From: Thalassovita sp.
GTDB lineage: Bacteria; Pseudomonadota; Alphaproteobacteria; Rhodobacterales; Rhodobacteraceae
DNA length: 64,000 nucleotides
Direction: 5' to 3'
Assembly (NCBI RefSeq): GCF_963691685.1
Contig: NZ_OY829290.1
Location: 4,491,001 to 4,555,000, forward strand
In this document: positions 25,788-34,319 of the stretch, one piece after another
Position numbering within the stretch: the stretch's first letter is position 1
Layout: each line of letters begins with the position of its first letter
Notes under the pieces: generated by a model
What the model saw: only the letters and a program-made list of their open reading frames with translations
What the model was told of the DNA's origin: nothing
The model's database searches: none
Translations under genes and position numbers: made by a program

Positions 25788-27074
25788 ATGGACACGATCT
25801 TCGCCCTTGCCACCGCCCACGGCAAGGCCGGGGTGGCGGTGATCCGGATCTCTGGTCCGCAGGCGATTGTAGCTGGCGAACGTCTGGCTGGCCGGTTGCC
25901 CGATCCGCGCCGTGCAGGGCTGCGTTTGTTGCGCGATTCTGGCGGAGTTCGGCTGGATGAGGCTCTGATTCTGACGTTTGAAGACCGCGCCAGCTTTACT
26001 GGGGAACAGGTGGTGGAACTGCAATTGCACGGCTCCGTCGCCGTCGTCGGCGCAGTATTGCGTGAGCTGGGCACAATCGACGGTCTGCGCCAGGCGGAAC
26101 CGGGTGAATTTACCCGCCGTGCCTTGGAAAACGGTCGTTTGGATCTGGCCCAGGTCGAAGGGCTTGCTGATCTGATCGAAGCCGAAACCGAAGCACAACG
26201 GCGTCAGGCGCTGCGGGTGCTATCCGGTGATCTGGGCACAAAAGCCGAGGGATGGCGTAAGGACTTGATCCGCGCCGCCGCCCTGATCGAAGCCACCATC
26301 GATTTCGCTGACGAAGATGTGCCGGTTGATGTCTCCCCCGAGGTGACGGAACTGCTTGATCGGGTCATGGCTTCCCTGAGTGCTGAGATCGCAGGTGTCT
26401 CCGCAGCGGAACGTGTGCGTACGGGGTTTGAGGTGGCGATCGTTGGCGCGCCAAATGTCGGAAAATCTACACTTCTCAACGCCTTAGCTGGTCGCGATGC
26501 GGCGATCACCTCAGAATTTGCGGGCACAACCCGGGACGTGATTGAGGTCCGAATGGATATCGCTGGCCTGCCCGTGACTCTGCTCGATACCGCTGGTCTG
26601 CGTGAAACCCAGGATAAGATCGAAGAGATTGGTATTCAGCGCGCCCGCGAAAGGGCAGGGCTGGCGGATCTGCGGGTTTTTCTGGTGGAGGACGATCAAC
26701 GCCCCGATTTCACGCCCGAGGCAGACGATATCGTCTTGAAAGCCAAGGCCGACCTCTTAGATGACAAATCCGGGGCGGTTTCCGGGGTCAGTGGTGACGG
26801 TGTGGCGAATCTGATAGATTTGTTGTCTGAAAAACTGTCTCAGCGAACCGCAAATATCGGCATCGCCACCCGCGAACGCCATCGTATCGCGATGGAACGC
26901 GCGGTTGAGGCGCTGACCGCCGCCAAAATGTTTGCCGCGATGGGGGAGGATATGACCGAACTCGCCGCGGAAGAAATGCGCACTGGCATTCGGGCGTTGG
27001 ACGCTCTGGTCGGGCGTATTGACGTTGAAAACCTGCTGGATGAGATCTTCGCCAGCTTCTGTCTTGGGAAGTAA
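25788..27074 (+). CDS. mnmE: tRNA modification GTPase MnmE (TrmE)
   Basis: 428 residues from the second of two tandem ATGs, 7 nt after GGGGG. The N-terminal formyl-THF-binding domain begins MDTIFALATAHGKAGVAVIR; the G domain has GAPNVGKSTLLN and DTAGLRE; the C-terminus is FCLGK, close to the invariant CIGK catalytic tail. With MnmG it makes the cmnm5U34 modification in tRNA. It is part of the mnmE-mnmG-rsmG-parA-parB block typical of origin-proximal DNA. Confidence 0.97.
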   Translation: MDTIFALATAHGKAGVAVIRISGPQAIVAGERLAGRLPDPRRAGLRLLRDSGGVRLDEALILTFEDRASFTGEQVVELQLHGSVAVVGAVLRELGTIDGLRQAEPGEFTRRALENGRLDLAQVEGLADLIEAETEAQRRQALRVLSGDLGTKAEGWRKDLIRAAALIEATIDFADEDVPVDVSPEVTELLDRVMASLSAEIAGVSAAERVRTGFEVAIVGAPNVGKSTLLNALAGRDAAITSEFAGTTRDVIEVRMDIAGLPVTLLDTAGLRETQDKIEEIGIQRARERAGLADLRVFLVEDDQRPDFTPEADDIVLKAKADLLDDKSGAVSGVSGDGVANLIDLLSEKLSQRTANIGIATRERHRIAMERAVEALTAAKMFAAMGEDMTELAAEEMRTGIRALDALVGRIDVENLLDEIFASFCLGK

Positions 27075-27078
27075 GGAG

Positions 27079-27094
27079 TGTTTCACGTGAAACA
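27079..27094. promoter_or_regulatory. parS: parS centromere site 1 (perfect)
   Basis: TGTTTCACGTGAAACA, the universal 16-bp palindrome bound by ParB, 2.6 kb from the probable origin. It covers the start region of mnmG: the GTG in the centre of the palindrome (27087) is the best start codon, and its AAGGAG ribosome site (27073-27078) directly abuts the palindrome. Confidence 0.95.
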
Positions 27095-28955
27095 ATTCGA
27101 CTTCGATGTGATTGTGATCGGCGCCGGACATGCCGGCTGCGACGCGGCCAGCGCCGCCGCACGGATGGGCGCACGCACTGCTTTGGTCACGCTGAAACGG
27201 GAAGGCATCGGCGTGATGTCCTGCAACCCGGCCATCGGTGGCCTGGGCAAGGGGCATTTGGTGCGCGAAGTGGATGCTTTGGACGGCGTGATGGGCCGTG
27301 TTGCGGATGCCGCTGGCATTCAGTTTCGCCTGCTCAATCGCCGCAAAGGCCCTGCTGTGCAAGGTCCGCGCGCGCAATCTGACCGCAAGATCTACCGCGA
27401 AACTATGTTGGCTGAGATGGAAGCCCAACAGGGGTTAGAGATCGTAGAAGGCGAAGCCACCGATTTCATCATGCAGGGCGACACCGTGTCTGGTGTTGTT
27501 CTGGCTGATGGGCATGAGTTGCAGGCTAAGCAGGTTGTCCTGACCACCGGCACCTTTTTGCGTGGTGTGATCCATATCGGCGATGTTCAAAAACCAGGCG
27601 GCCGGATGGGCGACAAACCTTCGGTCAAGCTGGCGGAGCGGATCGACAGTTTTGATCTGCCTCTAGGGCGTCTGAAAACCGGCACGCCGCCGCGTCTGGA
27701 CGGCCGCACGATTAAATGGGATCTGCTGGACAGTCAGCCGGGCGATGATGAACCGGTGCTGTTTTCCTTCATGTCCGATAAGGTAACGGCGCCGCAGATT
27801 TCATGCGGGATCACCCACACCAACGAACGCACCCACCAGATTATCCGAGACAATCTGGATCGATCCGCCATGTATGGCGGACACATCGATGGGGTAGGGC
27901 CACGCTATTGCCCTTCGATCGAGGATAAGATCGTGCGGTTTGCCGATAAAACCTCGCATCAGGTGTTCCTGGAGCCTGAGGGCGCTGACGATCACACGGT
28001 TTATCCAAACGGGATTTCGACCTCATTGCCTGAAGAGGTTCAGCTGGACTACGTCCGCTCCATCTACGGGTTGGAGGAGGCTGTGATCCTGCAGCCGGGC
28101 TATGCGATTGAGTATGACTACGTGGATCCGCGCGCTTTGGATGCACATCTGAGCGTGAAAACCGTGCCTGGCCTGTTCCTTGCGGGCCAAATCAACGGCA
28201 CGACCGGTTACGAAGAAGCTGCAGCACAGGGGCTTGTTGCCGGATTGAACGCCGCCGCGCGCGCGTTGGGCAAAGATCCCGTTAGTTTCAGCAGGTCTGA
28301 CAGCTACATCGGCGTGATGATCGACGATCTGACAACGCGCGGCGTGACAGAACCCTATCGGATGTTCACGTCCCGCGCCGAATTCCGGCTGTCCTTGCGG
28401 GCGGATAACGCGGATCAGCGGTTGACGCCGAAGGCGATTGAACACGGCTTTGCCTCACCTGCGCGTCAAGCAGCGTTTGAGGATAAGATGGCCCGTCTGG
28501 AGGCGGGGCGGAAACGGTTGGAAGAGGCTTCGTTTACACCGCGGCAATTGGCGGAACATGGGTTCAAGATCAACCAGGACGGTGCGCGCCGCAGCCTGTT
28601 TCAGGTTTTGGCGTTTCCTGATGTCGACTTTGCCAAGTTGATGGAGTTGGATGCCACCTTGGCGGAGATCGATCCAAACACCCAATCCCAGTTGGAAAAA
28701 GATGCGCTTTACGCCAATTACATTCAGCGGCAACAGCGTGATGTTGAGGCGGTGAAACGGGATGAGCAACAGGTCATTCCCGATGATTTCTCGTATGATG
28801 TGATTGATGGGCTGTCGAATGAGCTGAAGCTGAAGCTGAACGCCGCACGCCCGGCAAGCCTATCCCAGGCGGCACGGGTTGATGGCATGACGCCGGCGGC
28901 ATTGACCCTTTTGCTTGCCAAACTGCGGCAAGCCAAGCGGGAGAAACGCGCGTGA
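27087..28955 (+). CDS. mnmG: tRNA modification enzyme MnmG (GidA)
   Basis: 622 residues from GTG 27087, chosen because AAGGAG lies 8 nt upstream; an earlier in-frame GTG (27078) would overlap that ribosome site. FAD-binding motif VIVIGAGHAGCDAA opens the protein, and the GidA signatures GGLGKGHLVREVDAL and GQINGTTGYEEAAAQGL follow. With MnmE it modifies wobble uridine of tRNA. The start codon lies inside a parS palindrome. The stop overlaps the rsmG start by 4 nt. Confidence 0.97.
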   Translation: MKQFDFDVIVIGAGHAGCDAASAAARMGARTALVTLKREGIGVMSCNPAIGGLGKGHLVREVDALDGVMGRVADAAGIQFRLLNRRKGPAVQGPRAQSDRKIYRETMLAEMEAQQGLEIVEGEATDFIMQGDTVSGVVLADGHELQAKQVVLTTGTFLRGVIHIGDVQKPGGRMGDKPSVKLAERIDSFDLPLGRLKTGTPPRLDGRTIKWDLLDSQPGDDEPVLFSFMSDKVTAPQISCGITHTNERTHQIIRDNLDRSAMYGGHIDGVGPRYCPSIEDKIVRFADKTSHQVFLEPEGADDHTVYPNGISTSLPEEVQLDYVRSIYGLEEAVILQPGYAIEYDYVDPRALDAHLSVKTVPGLFLAGQINGTTGYEEAAAQGLVAGLNAAARALGKDPVSFSRSDSYIGVMIDDLTTRGVTEPYRMFTSRAEFRLSLRADNADQRLTPKAIEHGFASPARQAAFEDKMARLEAGRKRLEEASFTPRQLAEHGFKINQDGARRSLFQVLAFPDVDFAKLMELDATLAEIDPNTQSQLEKDALYANYIQRQQRDVEAVKRDEQQVIPDDFSYDVIDGLSNELKLKLNAARPASLSQAARVDGMTPAALTLLLAKLRQAKREKRA

Positions 28956-29560
28956 GGGAGATTGGACTGGATGTTTCACGTGAAACATTGGATCAGCTGG
29001 ACGCCTATGTTGCGCTGTTGGAAAAGTGGAACCCGCGGATCAACCTGGTGGCCCGCTCCACATTGAGCCAATTGTGGGATCGTCACTTCGTCGATTCCGC
29101 GCAGATTTTCAAATATGCGCCGGAGAATGCTCAACATTGGGTGGATCTGGGCAGCGGCGGCGGATTTCCCGGACTTGTGGTTGCGGTGCTGGCGAAAGAG
29201 TTGCGGCCGGACATGCGGGTGACGCTGGTCGAAAGCGATACCCGCAAAGCAACCTTCTTGCGCACGGTGATCCGCGAACTTGCGCTACCGGCTAAGGTGC
29301 TGGATTCCCGGATTGAAGCGTTGGATCCTTTGCAGGCTGACGTCTTGTCAGCGCGGGCCTTGGCGGATTTGACGGCGTTGCTTGGCTTTGCTGAACAACA
29401 TATGCGCAAGGATGGCATGGCGCTGTTTCCAAAAGGTGCCACCTGGGAAAAAGAACTGACGGACGCGCAGCAATCGTGGCGATTCGACCATGAGCGTTTT
29501 ACAAGTAAGACAGAAGCTGAGGCCGTTATTTTCAGAATCAGGGAAGTTGCACATGTCTGA
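28952..29560 (+). CDS. rsmG: 16S rRNA (guanine527-N7)-methyltransferase RsmG (GidB)
   Basis: 202 residues from GTG 28952 overlapping the mnmG stop. The N-terminus reads DVSRETLDQL, whose codons for VSRET are the second parS site, a coincidence conserved in many bacteria. SAM-binding core: WVDLGSGGGFPGLVVAV. It methylates G527 of 16S rRNA; loss gives low-level streptomycin resistance in other species. It overlaps parA by 8 nt. Confidence 0.97.
   Translation: MREIGLDVSRETLDQLDAYVALLEKWNPRINLVARSTLSQLWDRHFVDSAQIFKYAPENAQHWVDLGSGGGFPGLVVAVLAKELRPDMRVTLVESDTRKATFLRTVIRELALPAKVLDSRIEALDPLQADVLSARALADLTALLGFAEQHMRKDGMALFPKGATWEKELTDAQQSWRFDHERFTSKTEAEAVIFRIREVAHV
28972..28987. promoter_or_regulatory. 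parS: parS centromere site 2 (perfect)
   Basis: TGTTTCACGTGAAACA inside the 5' end of rsmG, encoding part of VSRET. Confidence 0.95.
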
Positions 29561-30365
29561 TCCCACGCGTTTGCCGGGGCCCAAGATCATCTCCGTCGCC
29601 AACCAGAAGGGCGGGGTGGGGAAAACCACGACCACGATCAACCTTGGCGCCGCTTTGGCTGCGCAGGGGATGAAGGTTTTGGTGGTGGATCTGGACCCGC
29701 AGGGCAACGCCTCCACTGGGCTTGGCGTGGAAAATGACGCACGCGAATACACGACCTATGAGTTGCTGTTGGACGATGTGGAGCTTAGCACCGTTATCCA
29801 GGCCACTGGCACCGAAGGTCTGAGCATCATTCCGGCCACGGTGGATCTGAGCTCGGCCGATATTGAGCTGATTTCGAATGAAAAGCGGGTGTTCCTGCTG
29901 CATGACGCGCTGCGTCAGCACGCGATGGATACGTTTGAATATGACTACATCCTGATCGATTGCCCGCCGTCGCTGAACCTTCTTACGGTAAATGCGATGG
30001 TTGCGTCCCATTCGGTTCTGGTGCCGCTGCAGTCAGAATTCTTCGCACTGGAAGGTCTGTCACAGTTGATGCTGACCATCCGTGAGGTGCGCAGCACCGC
30101 CAATCGGGATCTGCGGATCGAGGGGATCGTGCTGACCATGTATGATGCCCGCAACAACCTGTCGCAACAGGTGGAGGCTGATGCGCGCGATAACCTGGGT
30201 GAACTGGTGTTCGAAACCGTGATTCCGCGGAATGTCCGCGTGTCCGAGGCGCCATCTTACGCGGTTTCAGTTCTGGAGTATGATCCGCAGTCGAAAGGCG
30301 CGCAGTCTTACCTGCAGTTGGCCAAGGAACTGCTGGGTAAAAACGTTAAAATCGCCGCTCAATAA
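29553..30365 (+). CDS. parA: Chromosome-partitioning ATPase ParA (Soj)
   Basis: 270 residues from ATG 29553 with AGGGAAG 6 nt upstream. Deviant Walker A VANQKGGVGKTTTTINLGAA near the N-terminus, Walker A' VVDLDPQGNAS and IDCPPSL are the ParA signatures. It has a short N-terminus, lacking a DNA-binding domain, as in chromosomal type Ib ParA. It forms nucleoid-bound dimers that pull ParB-parS complexes apart. It precedes parB by 23 nt. Confidence 0.98.
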   Translation: MSDPTRLPGPKIISVANQKGGVGKTTTTINLGAALAAQGMKVLVVDLDPQGNASTGLGVENDAREYTTYELLLDDVELSTVIQATGTEGLSIIPATVDLSSADIELISNEKRVFLLHDALRQHAMDTFEYDYILIDCPPSLNLLTVNAMVASHSVLVPLQSEFFALEGLSQLMLTIREVRSTANRDLRIEGIVLTMYDARNNLSQQVEADARDNLGELVFETVIPRNVRVSEAPSYAVSVLEYDPQSKGAQSYLQLAKELLGKNVKIAAQ

Positions 30366-30388
30366 GCAAAAATATAAGAGGAGGCACC

Positions 30389-31306
30389 ATGAGCGATCGT
30401 CCTAAATCCCGGGGATTGGGCCGCGGCTTGTCCGCATTGATGGCAGATGTTACGCCGCCAGCCGCTGTTGCCGAAGGGCAGGGGGAGGCTACGCGTCGTC
30501 CCGATATGATGGTGCCGATTGAAAAGGTCCATCCAAACCCGGATCAGCCGCGCCGGACCTTTACCAAGGAACAGCTGGATGAACTGGCTGCCTCGATCAA
30601 GGAAAAGGGTATCATCCAGCCGCTGGTCGTGCGGGCCCGTCCCGGTGATGCCGGTGCCTATGAGATCGTGGCGGGGGAACGTCGCTGGCGCGCTGCACAG
30701 ATCGCGATGCAGCACACGATCCCCGTTGTTGTGCGTGACTTCGATGACACCGAAGTGCTGGAAGTTGCGATCATCGAAAACATCCAGCGTGCCGACCTGA
30801 ACCCGGTGGAAGAGGCGGCTGGTTACAAGGCGCTGATGGACAAGTTTGGCCACACGCAGGAAAAGCTGTCCGAGGTGCTGGGCAAGAGCCGGTCGTATAT
30901 CGCGAACCTAGTGCGCCTGCTGCAGTTGCCGGAGGAGGTGCAGGAGTTTCTGCGCGATGGCAAGCTGAGCGCGGGCCATGCCCGGGCGTTGATTACATCT
31001 GACGACGCGGTGTCTCTGGCGAAGAAAGTGATCAGCTCCGGCCTGTCGGTGCGTGAAACCGAAAGACTGGCCAAGAAATCCGTTACCGAACTGTCCGAAA
31101 TGGATCAGCCCCGGCCGAAGCCCGCGCGTAAATCGGTTGAGAAAGACGCCGACACTCGTGCGTTGGAGGCGGACCTGTCCGCAGCGCTGCGCATGAAGGT
31201 CTCAATCGATCATGACGCTGGCGGCGAAAGCGGCAAACTGGTCATTTCCTATGAGGATTTCGACGGTTTGGATGAGCTGTGCCGCAAGCTGTCGGTGGTC
31301 AGCTGA
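30389..31306 (+). CDS. parB: Chromosome-partitioning CTPase ParB (Spo0J)
   Basis: 305 residues. N-terminal region RGLGRGLSALMADV (ParA-stimulating), then IEKVHPNPDQPRRTF, the CTP-binding arginine motif GERRWRAAQ, the helix-turn-helix QEKLSEVLGKSRSYIANLVRLL and a C-terminal dimerisation domain. ParB loads at parS, spreads as a CTP-dependent clamp, and recruits SMC. GAGGAGG precedes the start. Three bases after the stop lies parS site 3. Confidence 0.98.
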   Translation: MSDRPKSRGLGRGLSALMADVTPPAAVAEGQGEATRRPDMMVPIEKVHPNPDQPRRTFTKEQLDELAASIKEKGIIQPLVVRARPGDAGAYEIVAGERRWRAAQIAMQHTIPVVVRDFDDTEVLEVAIIENIQRADLNPVEEAAGYKALMDKFGHTQEKLSEVLGKSRSYIANLVRLLQLPEEVQEFLRDGKLSAGHARALITSDDAVSLAKKVISSGLSVRETERLAKKSVTELSEMDQPRPKPARKSVEKDADTRALEADLSAALRMKVSIDHDAGGESGKLVISYEDFDGLDELCRKLSVVS

Positions 31307-31308
31307 TC

Positions 31309-31324
31309 TGTTTCACGTGAAACA
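31309..31324. promoter_or_regulatory. parS: parS centromere site 3 (perfect)
   Basis: TGTTTCACGTGAAACA immediately after the parB stop codon, in the gap facing the convergent ybaN gene. Confidence 0.95.
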
Positions 31325-31333
31325 AAGCGCATC

Positions 31334-31358
31334 GGACCATTGAATGCTTCAGTGGTCC
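31334..31358. other. Hairpin between convergent parB and ybaN
   Basis: An 11-bp stem (31334-31344 with 31348-31358, one G-U) with loop TGC, overlapping the last codons of ybaN. No T-run; it may act as a weak bidirectional terminator. Confidence 0.4.
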
Positions 31359-31702
31359 GGGCGGGTCCAGATGAACAGCATGACGCAGCTTAGCGTCACG
31401 GCTTGGATCGCCAGAACGTGCCATGGCAGTTGCGCGATCAGCGAGATGGAAAACACCACCACAACAGAAATGGTTGCGTAGCGTTTGGCGCGGGGATTGA
31501 TGGCGCCGCGTTCCTGCCATTCCAATATCGATGGCCCGAATGTTGGGTGGCTGATCAGCCAATTGTGCAGTCGCTCGCTGGAGCGGGCGAAACAGAAGGC
31601 GGCCAAAAGCATGAAAGGGACGGTGGGCAGCAGCGGTAGGAAAACGCCGATTGCCCCAAGTGCCAGGGCGATCAGCCCAAATGCGGCCCAGATAATGCGC
31701 AT
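31349..31702 (-). CDS. YbaN family (DUF454) inner membrane protein
   Basis: 117 residues from the ATG at 31702, one base after the hemW stop. The N-terminal half matches DUF454: LGAIGVFLPLLPTVPFMLLAAFCFARSSERLHNWL broken by short loops, with two N-terminal and two C-terminal hydrophobic helices. Function unknown; last in the rph-rdgB-hemW operon. Confidence 0.88.
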   Translation of the reverse strand: MRIIWAAFGLIALALGAIGVFLPLLPTVPFMLLAAFCFARSSERLHNWLISHPTFGPSILEWQERGAINPRAKRYATISVVVVFSISLIAQLPWHVLAIQAVTLSCVMLFIWTRPDH

Positions 31703-31703
31703 C

Positions 31704-32873
31704 TTATTCCACCAGCAGTTCTTTGATGATCGCATTGAGGACCATCCGGCCCTCCTCTGTCACTTGGACAGAATGCCTCGTTTCGCGGATCATTCCGATC
31801 TCTGTCAGATAGCGCAGTTTGTCTGCGTTCAAGGGCTGACCGGCCATGTTTTCGTAACGAGTTTTGTCTAGGCCATCACTGACCCGAAGCCCCATCATCA
31901 GGTATTCACCCGCTTGATCTAGTGGGTCAATCGGGTGACGTTCTTCCAGCGGGGCCAGACCTTCGGCGGCGTGCAGCCATTTGCTAGGTGTGCGTTCGGC
32001 ATCGGTGGCCATGCGCCGCCCATCCACTGTGATGCGGCCATGAGCACCGGGGCCAATGCCAATGAAATCACCGTAACGCCAATAAATCAGGTTGTGGCGG
32101 CTTTCGGCGCCGGGTTTGGCGTGGTTTGAGACCTCATAAGCCTCCATCCCGGCGGCGCCGCAGATCTCTTGCGTGGCGGCATACATATCTGCCGAGGTGT
32201 CATCTTCGGGCAGGCCACGCAGCAAGCCGCGATCATAACGATCACCAAAGGCCGTGCCTTGTTCGATGGTCAGCTGATAGAGCGAGAGGTGATCAATCGC
32301 CATGCTCAGCGCCTCTTTCAGTTCCGCGCGCCAATCCTCCAGCGTTTGGTCCTGACGGGCGTAGATCAGATCGAAGCTGACCCGTTCAAACTGATTGCGG
32401 GCAATGTCAAAGGCGGCGCGGGCTTCTTCCACGCTGTGAATGCGGCCCAGACGTTTCAGATCACGGTCATTCAGGGCCTGAATCCCCATCGAAACGCGCG
32501 AGACGCCGGCCTGTGCGTAGTCATGGAAGCGGCCGGCCTCCACCGATCCGGGGTTGGCCTCAAGCGTGACCTCCAGGTCGTTCGCTTGCGGCCAGAGCTG
32601 GCGGATGCGGTCCAGCACGCCATGCACCACCTCAGGGTCCATCAGCGAGGGCGTGCCGCCACCAAAGAAGACTGAGGTCAGCACACGATCCGGCAGCTCC
32701 TCGGCGTAGCGATCCAGTTCGGACAGATAGGCCCTAAGCCAGCGTTTCTGGTCTATTTCACGGGAAACATGCGAGTTGAAATCGCAGTAAGGGCATTTGG
32801 CCGCGCAGAACGGCCAATGCATGTAAAGGCCGAAGCCCCCTTGTCGCCAATCCTCTGTGACGAAATCAGCCAA
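31704..32873 (-). CDS. hemW: HemW, radical SAM heme chaperone
   Basis: 389 residues. The radical-SAM cluster motif CAAKCPYCDFNSHVSRE (C-x3-C-x2-C) is near residue 23, FFGGGTPSL follows, and the C-terminal HemN-like region is present. This short form, without the extra N-terminal coproporphyrinogen features, is HemW, a heme-binding protein thought to deliver heme to respiratory enzymes; such genes are often mis-annotated as hemN. It overlaps rdgB by 8 nt. A near-parS sequence lies in its 5' end. Confidence 0.93.
   Translation of the reverse strand: MADFVTEDWRQGGFGLYMHWPFCAAKCPYCDFNSHVSREIDQKRWLRAYLSELDRYAEELPDRVLTSVFFGGGTPSLMDPEVVHGVLDRIRQLWPQANDLEVTLEANPGSVEAGRFHDYAQAGVSRVSMGIQALNDRDLKRLGRIHSVEEARAAFDIARNQFERVSFDLIYARQDQTLEDWRAELKEALSMAIDHLSLYQLTIEQGTAFGDRYDRGLLRGLPEDDTSADMYAATQEICGAAGMEAYEVSNHAKPGAESRHNLIYWRYGDFIGIGPGAHGRITVDGRRMATDAERTPSKWLHAAEGLAPLEERHPIDPLDQAGEYLMMGLRVSDGLDKTRYENMAGQPLNADKLRYLTEIGMIRETRHSVQVTEEGRMVLNAIIKELLVE
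32754..32769. promoter_or_regulatory. Degenerate parS-like site
   Basis: TATTTCACGGGAAACA matches the parS 16-mer at 14 of 16 positions, within hemW codons for VSREI, 1.4 kb beyond parS 3. ParB binding would be weak if any. Confidence 0.3.
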
Positions 32874-33474
32874 AACAGCCTTTCAGGAAGGCCTGAACTG
32901 CACGGCCACGGTGGCTGATGCGGTTCTTTTCTTCCTTCTCCATCTCGGCGCAGGTGATGTCATAGCCATCCGGCATGAACATCGGATCATAGCCAAAGCC
33001 GTGTTCGCCACGGATCGGCCAGACCAGATTGCCGGGCATCACCCCTTCGAACACCTCATCATGACCATCAGGCCAGGCCAGCACCAGGGTACAGCGGAAC
33101 TGGGCCGAGCGCGGCGCATCAGGACCTTTGGCGGTGATCTCATCATTGGCGCGGGTCATCGCGATCATGAAGTCCCGACCAGAGCCTGTTTCAGCCCAAT
33201 CCGCCGTGTAGACACCAGGGGCGCCGTCCAGCGCATCGATGGTGATCCCGCTGTCATCGCTGAGGGCAGGGAGGCCGGTGGCCTGCGCGGCGGCATGGGC
33301 CTTGATCCGGGCGTTGCCGACGAACGTGTCCTCGGTCTCTTCCGGTTCCGGCAGATCCATTTCGGCGGCACCCACCACGGACACGCCGTGGGGGGCCAGG
33401 ATTTCGGTGATCTCTTGCAGCTTGCCCGCGTTGTGGGTGGCCACAAGGATCTTATCACCCGCAAACTTACGCAT
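32866..33474 (-). CDS. rdgB: XTP/dITP diphosphatase RdgB (HAM1)
   Basis: 202 residues. ILVATHNAGKLQEI at the N-terminus, and the catalytic LSDDSGITIDALDGAPGVY segment are HAM1-family hallmarks; FGYDPMF and ISHRGRA near the C-terminus complete the pattern. It removes deaminated purine nucleotides (dITP, XTP) from the pool. It overlaps rph and hemW by 8 nt each. Confidence 0.97.
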   Translation of the reverse strand: MRKFAGDKILVATHNAGKLQEITEILAPHGVSVVGAAEMDLPEPEETEDTFVGNARIKAHAAAQATGLPALSDDSGITIDALDGAPGVYTADWAETGSGRDFMIAMTRANDEITAKGPDAPRSAQFRCTLVLAWPDGHDEVFEGVMPGNLVWPIRGEHGFGYDPMFMPDGYDITCAEMEKEEKNRISHRGRAVQAFLKGCFG

Positions 33475-34183
33475 TGACTGCAGCCATCTGTGCGGCGACC
33501 AGTTCGGCCACGCCTTTTTCAGCCAGATCCAGCAGCTGGTTCATCTGGTCACGGGAATAGGTGGCGCCTTCGGCGGACATCTGGGTTTCGATCATTTGAC
33601 CGTTGCCCAGCATGATGAAATTGCCATCAACGCCAGCCTCAGAATCCTCAGGGTAGTCCAGATCCAGCACCGGCTGACCGGCGTAGATGCCGCAGGACAC
33701 GGCCGCAACCGGTGAAATCAGCGGGTCCGAGGTGACCTGACCGGTCTTCATCAGTTTCTGAACCGCTAGCTTCAGCGCAACCCAACCGCCGGTGATTGAG
33801 GCGCAGCGGGTGCCGCCATCGGCCTGAATGACGTCACAGTCGACGGTGATCTGACGTTCGCCCAGGGCGGAGCGATCGACGCCGGCGCGCAGGGAACGGC
33901 CGATCAGGCGCTGGATTTCAACGGTCCGGCCACCCTGTTTGCCCATCGCAGCTTCGCGGCGCATGCGTGAGGTGGTCGAACGCGGCAGCATACCGTATTC
34001 TGCGGTTACCCAGCCCAGGCCCGACCCTTTGATGAAAGGAGGCACACGATCCTCAAGGGTGGCGGTGCACAGCACGTGGGTGTCGCCCATGCGGATCATG
34101 CAGGAGCCTTCGGCGTGTTTGGTCACATTGGTTTCAATGGAAACCGGGCGCATTTCGTTGAGTTCTCTTCCGGAAGGACGCAT
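33467..34183 (-). CDS. rph: Ribonuclease PH
   Basis: 238 residues from ATG 34183 (MRPSGRELNEMRPVSIE), preceded by AGAGGA; a longer frame continues upstream but is basic and not conserved in style. RNase PH motifs GSGLGWVTAEYGMLPRST, QVTVDCDVIQADGG-type (here QITVDCDVIQADGGTRCAS) are present. It trims tRNA 3' ends phosphorolytically. First gene of the minus operon rph-rdgB-hemW-ybaN, divergent from hrcA; the intergenic gap is about 136 bp. Confidence 0.97.
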   Translation of the reverse strand: MRPSGRELNEMRPVSIETNVTKHAEGSCMIRMGDTHVLCTATLEDRVPPFIKGSGLGWVTAEYGMLPRSTTSRMRREAAMGKQGGRTVEIQRLIGRSLRAGVDRSALGERQITVDCDVIQADGGTRCASITGGWVALKLAVQKLMKTGQVTSDPLISPVAAVSCGIYAGQPVLDLDYPEDSEAGVDGNFIMLGNGQMIETQMSAEGATYSRDQMNQLLDLAEKGVAELVAAQMAAVNA

Positions 34184-34273
34184 CTCAAAATTCCTCTGTT
34201 CGATTTGCCTGCGGGGATACAGGGCAGAAGGGGCGGCTGGCAAGGGCTGCGGAGGGGTTTGGCGTAAGCGTGA

Positions 34274-34301
34274 TTGACCTTTCTGGACGATCCTCTTTAA
34301 T
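34274..34301 (+). promoter_or_regulatory. Promoter of hrcA-grpE
   Basis: TTGACC, 16 nt, TTTAAT (5 of 6 in the -10), ending 18 nt before the hrcA start. No CIRCE inverted repeat and no convincing RpoH site were seen in this gap. Confidence 0.5.
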
Positions 34302-34319
34302 GGGGTGCCGAGGATGAGC

